NCBI GenBank assembly: GCA_019323525.1
Contig: JAHWHD010000090.1
Span: 1-17,306, forward strand
Source of the DNA: Candidatus Woesearchaeota archaeon
GTDB taxonomy: Archaea > Nanobdellota > Nanobdellia > Woesearchaeales > JAHWHD01
DNA: 17,306 nt
Direction: 5' to 3'
The translations under genes were made by a program, and so were the position numbers. Under the pieces are notes generated by a model, which saw nothing but the letters and a program-made list of their open reading frames with translations, had not been told where the DNA came from and ran no database searches. The number at the start of each line of letters is the position of its first letter. The first letter of the stretch is position 1. Below are positions 12,123 to 17,306 of the stretch, one piece after another.

Positions 12123-12335
12123 TTATTTTTTTACCTTATAAATAAGATAGGCGATCAATAGAACAACAAAGATTCCGATAAAACTGGTGCTCAAGCTCAT
12201 GACATCAGACGTTTTTGCAGAGTAAGCACCGTAGTTCTCGGACACAAGGAATAAAAGTAATACAGTACAGAAAGCGCATAGAAGAGTTATACCAGCAAAG
12301 TGCATTACTTTTGTTTTTTTTCTTTTTTTCTTCAT
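12123..12335 (-). CDS. Small two-TM membrane protein of unknown function (70 aa)
   Basis: A strongly basic N-terminus (MKKKRKKTKVMH) precedes a hydrophobic helix (about 12-31, containing CAFC), a short outer loop (SENYGAYSAKTSDVMS) and a second helix (about 48-67, SFIGIFVVLLIAYLIY) ending KVKK. Both ends are therefore probably cytoplasmic. I do not recognise a family. ATG 12335 lies only 7 nt after the stop of the SpoIIM-family gene, so the two are probably co-transcribed. No clear SD is present. A T-tract follows its stop. It may be an accessory subunit of the SpoIIM-like protein, judging only by position. Confidence 0.7.
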   Translation of the reverse strand: MKKKRKKTKVMHFAGITLLCAFCTVLLLFLVSENYGAYSAKTSDVMSLSTSFIGIFVVLLIAYLIYKVKK

Positions 12336-12342
12336 CTTTTGT

Positions 12343-13233
12343 TTATATTATTGATGGAGTTATAAATATTTCTATTAAAGCTGCGAAAAATAGGATTGCT
12401 ATAGAGATCAGAACAAGGTCGAGGCAGTCAATAAGTGTATGATGAAATTCTTTCTTGCTCAAGTTTCTTCTTATGATTGCTACTGAGATTATGCCTCCAG
12501 CAAGTGCTCCAATGAAGTATGCAATCACCTCTGGCAGACCGTGAAGAAGATAACGTAAAAGACCGAATGCTGCAATATGGAAGTAGCCTGCGCCAGTTAC
12601 CTGACTGATTGCGTTCCTGATATACGACCCAATAGCTGCGCCCATAACAGAAGCGTTCCAGGCAAGTATGAAGATTGCGCCTGCACCGTAAAAGAATGAA
12701 AAGATTATGCAAAAAAATAGGATTTTCAAATTATTTGAAAAGATTTTAGTAAATGCAGATGCAGGGTTTACAAAGTTTCCAGCAGGTGTGATTGTGGTTG
12801 CTTTGATTGTTTCAATCTGAACATTGAATACGCTACTCACTGTAGCACTAGGAAGAAATATGTACCAAAGAGCAAAAGATATTGCAAAGCCAAGGAACAA
12901 GACTGTGAATATCTTGATAATCTTAGTATGCCTCTTTAACAAAGTCAATTCCTTTTTGATTTTTTTGTCTTTTTCTTCCTCATAAAAAATTAATGAATGT
13001 ATGAGTATAACAGAAGCTATAACAGTTAAGGCTATCATTACTATGCTTACATAACCTTTGAAAATCCATAAACTAAGAAACAGAGCAATTGATGAGTAGA
13101 GTATTCCAATAATAAATATTTTCCAATAGACTAGATCATATATCTTTGCTGGATTTACAATTAATTCAAATACCATTACACAGCAGATTAATGTTAATAC
13201 AATATTTAAAGATATTCTTTTTAGAAAAAGCAA
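12343..13233 (-). CDS. SpoIIM-family (stage II sporulation protein M-like) integral membrane protein
   Basis: The 296-residue protein has an N-terminal block of about three TM helices (about 8-83), a charged loop (EEEKDKKIKKELTLLKRH) and a C-terminal SpoIIM-like core (about 106-296). Core signatures are NNLKILFFCIIFSFFYGAGA, ILAWNASVMGAAIGSYI and LHGLPEVIAYFIGALAGG, plus a final helix ISIAILFFAALIEIFITP. In bacteria SpoIIM belongs to the DMP engulfment complex. Archaeal homologues are common, and their role is unknown to me. The start is uncertain: TTG 13233 is the first possible codon, but a TATA-like element (13244-13235) lies immediately before it, which would put transcription inside the gene. 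A start at Met20 (13176) would lose half of the first TM helix. It is followed after 7 nt by the 70-aa protein. Confidence 0.82.
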   Translation of the reverse strand: MLFLKRISLNIVLTLICCVMVFELIVNPAKIYDLVYWKIFIIGILYSSIALFLSLWIFKGYVSIVMIALTVIASVILIHSLIFYEEEKDKKIKKELTLLKRHTKIIKIFTVLFLGFAISFALWYIFLPSATVSSVFNVQIETIKATTITPAGNFVNPASAFTKIFSNNLKILFFCIIFSFFYGAGAIFILAWNASVMGAAIGSYIRNAISQVTGAGYFHIAAFGLLRYLLHGLPEVIAYFIGALAGGIISVAIIRRNLSKKEFHHTLIDCLDLVLISIAILFFAALIEIFITPSII

Positions 13234-13234
13234 A

Positions 13235-13244
13235 ATTTAAATAT
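13235..13244. promoter_or_regulatory. TATA-like element in the divergent SpoIIM/rhomboid promoter region
   Basis: ATTTAAATAT (plus strand) is nearly symmetrical and could serve either direction. On the plus strand it predicts transcription from about 13265-13270, leaving a leader of about 40 nt with an SD before ATG 13306, a good fit. On the minus strand it is too close to the TTG at 13233 to be that gene's promoter unless the start lies further in. Confidence 0.45.
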
Positions 13245-13288
13245 GATGCAACATAGAATCATATTGAAAATTAATAATTATGAGAAAC

Positions 13289-13297
13289 AAAAAGAGG
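13289..13297 (+). promoter_or_regulatory. Shine-Dalgarno site that fixes the start of the 42-aa TM protein
   Basis: AAAAAGAGG ends 8 nt before ATG 13306. The same core precedes ATG 6881, ATG 15438 and ATG 15576, so it is the standard ribosome site of this genome. It argues against the upstream in-frame ATG at 13243. Confidence 0.65.
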
Positions 13298-13305
13298 AAA
13301 TAACG

Positions 13306-13434
13306 ATGGATTCAATTTATATTGTCATACTAGTTGTTCTTATGATTGTGGTTTATCTTGTATACATGAAAAGTAAAGTTAAAAGATTTGTACTTAGAAA
13401 CGATAAGATAGAGAAATATTACAAAAATGAATGA
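13306..13434 (+). CDS. Small single-TM protein upstream of and overlapping rhomboid (42 aa)
   Basis: The protein is MDSIYIVILVVLMIVVYLVY plus a basic tail, MKSKVKRFVLRNDKIEKYYKNE. One TM helix (about 4-20) sits with its short N-terminus outside and its Lys/Arg-rich tail in the cytoplasm. The start is set by the SD at 13289-13297. Its last 8 nt overlap the rhomboid gene, so the two are probably coupled. A tiny membrane protein in this place could be a rhomboid partner, an inhibitor or a pseudo-substrate, but nothing in the sequence proves it. I do not recognise a family. Confidence 0.7.
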   Translation: MDSIYIVILVVLMIVVYLVYMKSKVKRFVLRNDKIEKYYKNE

Positions 13435-14011
13435 GAACTTTTATATTGCGCCAGGCACGATTTTGGCTTTGAGTTTTGTGTTTTTTGTTATTCCGAGTTC
13501 TCTTCTTTTGTTCAGTTTTTCAGGCGTTAGCTTTATGCACGGGGAAATTTGGAGATTGTTCACATTTCCTTTCACTCACACGAGCGTAGGACACCTTATA
13601 GAGAATATGGGCGCACTGATAGTAACTTCGTTATTTGCGTATCTTGTTGGAATAAAGAAAAAAGAATTTTTAACTGTGTTTATTGGTGCAAGTCTACTGC
13701 TTGCACTAACAGATGTCTTGCTTTTTCCAACAATGGTTATCGCTGGAACCTCTTTAGGGATATTCGCTGTGCTCGGTTCTGTATCAAGTAAAGGGACTAA
13801 GTTTATACCGCACCATTTGCTTATTCCTGTGTTATTATCAGCTGTTTTCTTTAAATATCTAATAAATGTAGTGACAACTCAAGCATGGACAGGTTTAGTT
13901 CTTAACCAGACGCTATTACATTTTTTCGGGTTTGTTTCAGGGATGCTATTGTTTTATATACTAGGAACATCTAAAATAAGAAAAAGGGTGTTGAGCGAAT
14001 GCAAAGAATAA
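13427..14011 (+). CDS. Rhomboid-family intramembrane serine protease
   Basis: The 194-residue polytopic protein has about six TM helices. Rhomboid landmarks are in order: the L1-loop WR motif (EIWRLFTFPFTH, W42-R43), H56-x3-N60 in SVGHLIENM, the catalytic GTSLG with Ser109, and the catalytic His165 in LLHFFGFVSG with following glycines. The GxSx and HxxG spacing is intact, so activity is expected. Rhomboids cleave TM segments near the membrane surface at small residues next to helix-breaking positions. Neighbouring surface proteins carry G/P-ITG just after their TM helices and are possible substrates (inference). It overlaps the 42-aa TM protein by 8 nt upstream and the KaiC-like gene by 13 nt downstream, forming a tight three-gene operon. 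Confidence 0.88.
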   Translation: MNENFYIAPGTILALSFVFFVIPSSLLLFSFSGVSFMHGEIWRLFTFPFTHTSVGHLIENMGALIVTSLFAYLVGIKKKEFLTVFIGASLLLALTDVLLFPTMVIAGTSLGIFAVLGSVSSKGTKFIPHHLLIPVLLSAVFFKYLINVVTTQAWTGLVLNQTLLHFFGFVSGMLLFYILGTSKIRKRVLSECKE

Positions 14012-14718
14012 GAACAGGAGTGATTGGACTGGATAATATGCTCGGAGGAGGAATACCTAAAGGAAGGACTGTGTTGGTATCTGGAAATTGCGGTTCTGGA
14101 AAAACAATGCTTGCTTCACAGTTCATAAACCACGGTTTTCATAAAAATGAGCCAGGGATCTACGTTACTCTTGAACAAGGCAAGCTGAAGCTGTTCGAGG
14201 ATGCCAAAGAGATAGGCATAGATTTCAAAAGTATGGAGAAAGCCAAAAAGGTAAAAATCATTGGAGGATCTATAGGAACAATCTCAAAGTTCAAGTTCAA
14301 GACCAGAGCTAAAGCTTTTGATCTTATTGAAGAAATCAAAGAAGTTATTGACGAAGTAAAGGCCAAGAGAGCGGTGATTGATTCAGTTAACCTGTTTGCT
14401 ATGCTTTTCAATGACGAAGAGGAGAGAAGGCAGGCAGTCGCTTCATTAATATCTATGCTTGAGGATTCTGGGTGTACAACTTTGTTGACATGCGAAGTGC
14501 CTGAGAAAAGCGATCAAATCAGCTGGTACGGATTTGAAGATTTTGTTGTTGACGGAGTTATATTCTTGCACAGGTGCACTTCTGCAGGCAGTTATCAAAG
14601 GGCTGTGTCAATAGTTAAGATGCGGGGAACAAAACATGCGCAGAACATACAGGCAGTCGAGATAAAGAATAAGGGTTTAGTTGTTTATGATCATGAGGCG
14701 GATTTTGTAAGATTCTAG
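13999..14718 (+). CDS. KaiC-like single-domain ATPase 1
   Basis: This 239-residue RecA/KaiC-fold ATPase opens RIRTGVIGLDNMLGGGIPKG, typical of KaiC. Walker A is GNCGSGKT (29-36). The position after strand 2 reads YVTLEQ (E59-Q60), where KaiC proteins normally have a Glu-Glu pair, so the second carboxylate is replaced. Walker B is RAVIDS (Asp129). VKMRGTKHAQN matches the KaiC KMRxxxH segment. KaiC-like proteins form hexamers and act in signalling, including archaeal motility control. Only one of the two cyanobacterial KaiC domains is present, and no phosphorylation domain. The ATG lies 13 nt inside the end of the rhomboid gene, suggesting shared control. The stop abuts the stop of the convergent paralogue. 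The partner or output is unknown. Confidence 0.88.
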   Translation: MQRIRTGVIGLDNMLGGGIPKGRTVLVSGNCGSGKTMLASQFINHGFHKNEPGIYVTLEQGKLKLFEDAKEIGIDFKSMEKAKKVKIIGGSIGTISKFKFKTRAKAFDLIEEIKEVIDEVKAKRAVIDSVNLFAMLFNDEEERRQAVASLISMLEDSGCTTLLTCEVPEKSDQISWYGFEDFVVDGVIFLHRCTSAGSYQRAVSIVKMRGTKHAQNIQAVEIKNKGLVVYDHEADFVRF

Positions 14719-15438
14719 TTATTTTGAAAGTTTAATCCCTTCTTTTGATATTTTCATAGGAACTGGAGATTTTTCGTGGTCTGTCCTTCTCATCTTTAGA
14801 ACTCTTAGAGCCCTGTCAGCTTCTCCGCCAATTCCTGAATTGTGTAAAGTCACGACTGAATCTGCAATAAACTCTACAATACCGTCTCTGCTAAGCCTGC
14901 CCCCTGCTGAGATGTCAAGAGGTGCTTCGCCTGAAATCTCTGCAGTTAAGATTGTTGTGCAACCGACCTCTTCCAAAAGACCGCAGATATTGTAAAGTTC
15001 TTTACGTATCTTGAAATAATCTTCATTGAAAGCCATAGAAAATACTGAAATTGAATCTATAACAACGCGTTTGATGTCTTTTGAACGTATAACTCTTCTT
15101 AGCTCTTGGATCAGGCCTGGGTTGTTGAAAGGTTTGAATGTCATGAATTTTGTTAAACCTTTTTTTTCAAGCTCGTCAAAATTCCAGCCAAATACCTTTG
15201 CATCAGCTTTAAGACCTGCAAGGTTCTCTTCAAATGAGATAAATAATCCGTTTTCATTGAACTTTGTAGCTCCATTGTACAGGTACTGCATACAGAATAT
15301 GGTCTTTCCTGTACCAGGGCCACCTGATAAAAGGTTGACAGAGCCGTTTATAAGTCCGCCCTGAACAATACTGTCAAAACCTGGTATCCCTGTCCTTACT
15401 CTAGAACCTTGAATCTTTTTGTTTTGAATTTTTGCCAT
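14719..15438 (-). CDS. KaiC-like single-domain ATPase 2
   Basis: This 239-residue paralogue of the convergent ATPase opens RVRTGIPGFDSIVQGGLING. Walker A is GGPGTGKT (39-46). The catalytic Glu pair is intact (FISFEEN, E69-E70), Walker B is RVVIDS (Asp127), and LKMRRTDHEKSPVPMKI is the KaiC KMRxxxH segment. This copy has all expected ATPase residues, whereas copy 1 has Glu-Gln. The N-terminal MAKIQNKKIQGS is a short basic extension. ATG 15438 has an SD (AAAAGAGG, 15453-15446) 7 nt upstream. It is transcribed away from the V4R gene, with which it shares a promoter region, and its stop codon touches that of copy 1. A signalling ATPase is likely; its partners are unknown. Confidence 0.88.
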   Translation of the reverse strand: MAKIQNKKIQGSRVRTGIPGFDSIVQGGLINGSVNLLSGGPGTGKTIFCMQYLYNGATKFNENGLFISFEENLAGLKADAKVFGWNFDELEKKGLTKFMTFKPFNNPGLIQELRRVIRSKDIKRVVIDSISVFSMAFNEDYFKIRKELYNICGLLEEVGCTTILTAEISGEAPLDISAGGRLSRDGIVEFIADSVVTLHNSGIGGEADRALRVLKMRRTDHEKSPVPMKISKEGIKLSK

Positions 15439-15575
15439 CTAAAGACCTCTTTTATGTTATTTATATAATTTAGATTTAAATAATTTGTGTTTTAGTGAGC
15501 ATATATATAATCGAACAGAAAAGTTTATATAATATAGAATCACAATTTTTTAACAGAAATAAAAAAGAGGATATA
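15439..15575. promoter_or_regulatory. Divergent promoter region between KaiC 2 and the V4R gene
   Basis: On the minus strand, TATA-like strings near 15463-15454 and 15480-15470 serve the KaiC gene, followed by its SD at 15453-15446. On the plus strand TTTATATAA at 15524-15532 predicts transcription from about 15555, just before AAAAAAGAGG (15561-15570) and ATG 15576. Another AT run lies at 15501-15510. No palindromic operator was seen. An upstream in-frame ATG at 15495 precedes the TATA box, so the V4R start is 15576. Confidence 0.5.
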
Positions 15576-16058
15576 ATGTTATCCGGGTTTTTGAAGAAGC
15601 TGCTTTTTGCTAGGCAGTTCCAGATGAATGAAGGTAAGATAGAGGTACTTGGAAAGCAACAAATCATGCTTCCGAGCGATATTCTTTTGGCATTACAAAG
15701 TATTGATTCTAAAAAGAGTTACGAGCTTATCAAAGAGCATATGAAGAAGAATGTCGAGTATTACGCTAAGAAGATTGGCGCATCAAGTTCAGGCATGCTT
15801 AAATCAATGAGCGACGTATTCGAGACATTTGGCCTGGGAAAGCTTCAGGTGGTGAAGCTTGACAATGCAAAGAAAAGCGCTGTTGTGAGAATAACAAACG
15901 TGCCTTTTGCAAAGGAGTGTAAAGGTGTGAAGAACTGCAGCGTTCATAACGGCGCAATTGCAGGTTTTTTCAGTTTTTTTTTCAAGAAAGATGTTGAGTG
16001 CGAGACAAAACAGTGCGTAGTGAAGAATAAAAAGTTTTGCGAGTTTTTAGTGAAATAG
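15576..16058 (+). CDS. V4R-domain small-molecule-sensor protein
   Basis: The 160-residue protein has an N-terminal helical part (about 1-85) and a C-terminal V4R (4-vinyl-reductase-like) domain. Family features are strands around VVKLDNAKKSAVVRITNVPF and the Cys-rich end FAKECKGVKNCSVHNGAIAG...DVECETKQCVVKNKKFCEFLV, with Cys at 115, 121, 142, 147 and 155. V4R domains bind small ligands, sometimes with a metal held by the conserved Cys. They occur in transcriptional activators of aromatic degradation and in bacteriochlorophyll synthesis. No effector domain is present, so it may sense a ligand and pass the signal to a partner, perhaps the KaiC-like ATPase encoded divergently or the FIST protein 69 nt downstream. 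The start is set by the SD at 15561-15570. Confidence 0.82.
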   Translation: MLSGFLKKLLFARQFQMNEGKIEVLGKQQIMLPSDILLALQSIDSKKSYELIKEHMKKNVEYYAKKIGASSSGMLKSMSDVFETFGLGKLQVVKLDNAKKSAVVRITNVPFAKECKGVKNCSVHNGAIAGFFSFFFKKDVECETKQCVVKNKKFCEFLVK

Positions 16059-16068
16059 AGAGTAGAGG

Positions 16069-16122
16069 ATATAAAAGGTTAAATAAAATAAGATTGAAAA
16101 AATAATTAAAAAAAAGTGGTGA
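16069..16122 (+). promoter_or_regulatory. Possible promoter and SD of the FIST gene
   Basis: In the 69-nt gap after the V4R gene, GATATAAAA at 16069-16077 could be a TATA box, giving a start near 16100. GTGGTGAT (16117-16124) matches the archaeal anti-SD and ends 3 nt before ATG 16128. This supports the start and a partly independent promoter. Confidence 0.45.
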
Positions 16123-16127
16123 TTCAG

Positions 16128-17306
16128 ATGAAAAAAGGCGTCAAGAACATTATTACCGGAGTCGGTTTCTCAAAAGATGAGGATCCTTACAAGGCTGCTA
16201 AAAAGGCAAGCAGAGATGCAATAAAAAATCTTAAAGGAAAGAAGCCAAATCTGTCCCTAATTTTCTATTCTGGGGAGTATGACCCAAAAAAACTTAATAA
16301 AGGAGTTTTAGAAGTACTTAAGGGTACTGAGTTTGTAGGAGGAAGCACTGATGCAGTCATATTCAAGGATAAACTTTTTCCGAAAGGTGTTGTTGTTGCT
16401 TCAATATATTCTGAGTATATGCATTTTGGGGTTGCATCAGTTGATAATATTTCAAAAAACCCGTACAAACTTGCGCAAAAAACTATACTGCAGGCAGTAA
16501 AGAAGATTCCTATGGACAGATATCTTGACTCGTACATGGCGTTCCAGAGAAGCAAGAAAAACGATCTTGCGTCCCTCATCAGGATACCTAGTTTTTTTGT
16601 GCTTGCATTCACCAGAGGGTTCCAAGCAAATAAGATGGGCAATGAGGATACAATTGTTAAAGGGATAAGCGATGCAACAGGTAACTATGTTCCAATTTTC
16701 GGAGGAAGTCTAGGAAATGATATGGATAAAGTTTTCAACAATACGCCATACGACATAATTTCCATGCATTCCGGCAAGTTAATGAAAGACGGTCTTCTAA
16801 CAGTGTTCGCGTGTACAGGAGTCACGTATTCAAACTCTATCGAGCACGGAGGTTACCCGCAGAACAAGCTAGGATATATCTCAGAAGTCAAGAACAATGG
16901 GTTTGTTGTGACAAAGGTTTGTGATGAAGACGTAATTTCTTGGTATGCAAAGATGATAGGGGTCTCAAGAAAAGAGTTCACTTCAAAACTTTTGTATTAT
17001 ACACAGAAATATCCGCTCGGCTTTCCAGACGGTTATGGCAATATTGTTATGAGGGCAGGCGGTGTTCCTTACAAGAGATGGCTTATGTACATTGCTCCTT
17101 TCAAGGAGAACACGCCTGTATTTGTAATGAACACAGGTGACAAGAAAAAGGTGCTTAAGACCGTAGATATACTCAAGACCGATATCAAGAAACATCTTAA
17201 GAGTAACTTAAAACCTGCGTTTAGCTTTCTTGTATCGTGTTCATCAAGAAGAAGGGTTTTGAAGAATGAAGCAGTTAAAGAGATTGGGATGTTAGAAAAC
17301 TTCACA
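16128..17306 (+). CDS. FIST-domain sensory protein (partial, C-terminus outside window)
   Basis: The frame from ATG 16128 is open for 393 residues to the window edge. The N-terminal half matches FIST-N (GVGFSKDEDPYKAAKKA, LSLIFYSGEYDPKKLNKGVLE, EFVGGSTDAVIF, and later PIFGGSLGNDMD). The C-terminal half matches FIST-C (YPLGFPDGYGNIVMRA, ENTPVFVMNTGDKKK, PAFSFLVSCSSRRRVL). FIST (F-box and intracellular signal transduction) is a ligand-sensing domain thought to bind small molecules such as amino acids. It is found beside chemoreceptor, kinase and cyclase domains. FIST-only proteins are about this length, so only a short tail or a fused output domain is missing. It probably shares transcription with the V4R gene. 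Cytosolic; no signal peptide or TM helix was seen. Confidence 0.88.
   Translation, partial: MKKGVKNIITGVGFSKDEDPYKAAKKASRDAIKNLKGKKPNLSLIFYSGEYDPKKLNKGVLEVLKGTEFVGGSTDAVIFKDKLFPKGVVVASIYSEYMHFGVASVDNISKNPYKLAQKTILQAVKKIPMDRYLDSYMAFQRSKKNDLASLIRIPSFFVLAFTRGFQANKMGNEDTIVKGISDATGNYVPIFGGSLGNDMDKVFNNTPYDIISMHSGKLMKDGLLTVFACTGVTYSNSIEHGGYPQNKLGYISEVKNNGFVVTKVCDEDVISWYAKMIGVSRKEFTSKLLYYTQKYPLGFPDGYGNIVMRAGGVPYKRWLMYIAPFKENTPVFVMNTGDKKKVLKTVDILKTDIKKHLKSNLKPAFSFLVSCSSRRRVLKNEAVKEIGMLENFT

Noticed and set aside
16265..16642. 125-aa minus-strand frame inside the FIST gene
   Set aside because: The opposing FIST frame has clear family motifs over the whole stretch; this frame has none.

Overview
The window reads as a fragment of an AT-rich, gene-dense archaeal genome, most likely a DPANN lineage of the Woesearchaeota/Pacearchaeota type. 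That placement is an inference from general knowledge, not from a search. It rests on TATA-box promoters, short or absent 5' leaders mixed with AAAAGAGG-type Shine-Dalgarno (SD) sites, ATGA-coupled operons, large Asn/Ser/Thr-rich secreted proteins full of N-glycosylation sequons, a recurring '[I/L]TG' motif after the first membrane segment, single-domain KaiC-like ATPases, and a SpoIIM-family protein. No rRNA, tRNA, CRISPR array or insertion sequence was seen.

Left and middle (1-11968) is a cell-surface protein region. Three operons repeat one layout, in which one or two small cytosolic proteins are coupled by an ATGA stop/start overlap to a membrane-anchored or secreted protein. (i) Minus strand: a 90-aa unknown protein (541-813), then a surface protein cut by the window edge (1-544). 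(ii) Plus strand: two overlapping 41- and 42-aa ribbon-helix-helix proteins (1137-1262, 1255-1383), then a 364-aa secreted protein with a C-terminal anchor (1380-2474). (iii) Minus strand: a tyrosine-recombinase-like protein that has lost most catalytic residues (11417-11968), a 1493-aa surface protein (6939-11420), an 869-aa secreted Ig/FnIII-like protein (4272-6881) and a 199-aa C-terminally anchored Ig-like protein (3661-4260). A further single surface protein (2457-3566) looks like a small paralogue of the 1493-aa one. The divergent intergenic region 814-1136 holds three 17-nt palindromes and one 12-nt palindrome, each a few bases downstream of a TATA-like element. The coupled small proteins may therefore control their own surface operons.

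Right (12123-17306) is a membrane/signalling region. The minus strand carries a SpoIIM-family membrane protein and a 70-aa two-TM protein. Divergent from them is an overlapping plus-strand operon of a 42-aa single-TM protein, a rhomboid protease with its Ser/His dyad intact, and a KaiC-like ATPase. A second KaiC-like ATPase converges on the first so closely that their stop codons abut. Divergent from the second KaiC come a V4R-domain protein and a FIST-domain protein that runs off the window. V4R and FIST are ligand-sensor families and KaiC-like proteins are signalling ATPases, so this half may be a sensory module, with the rhomboid as a possible membrane output.
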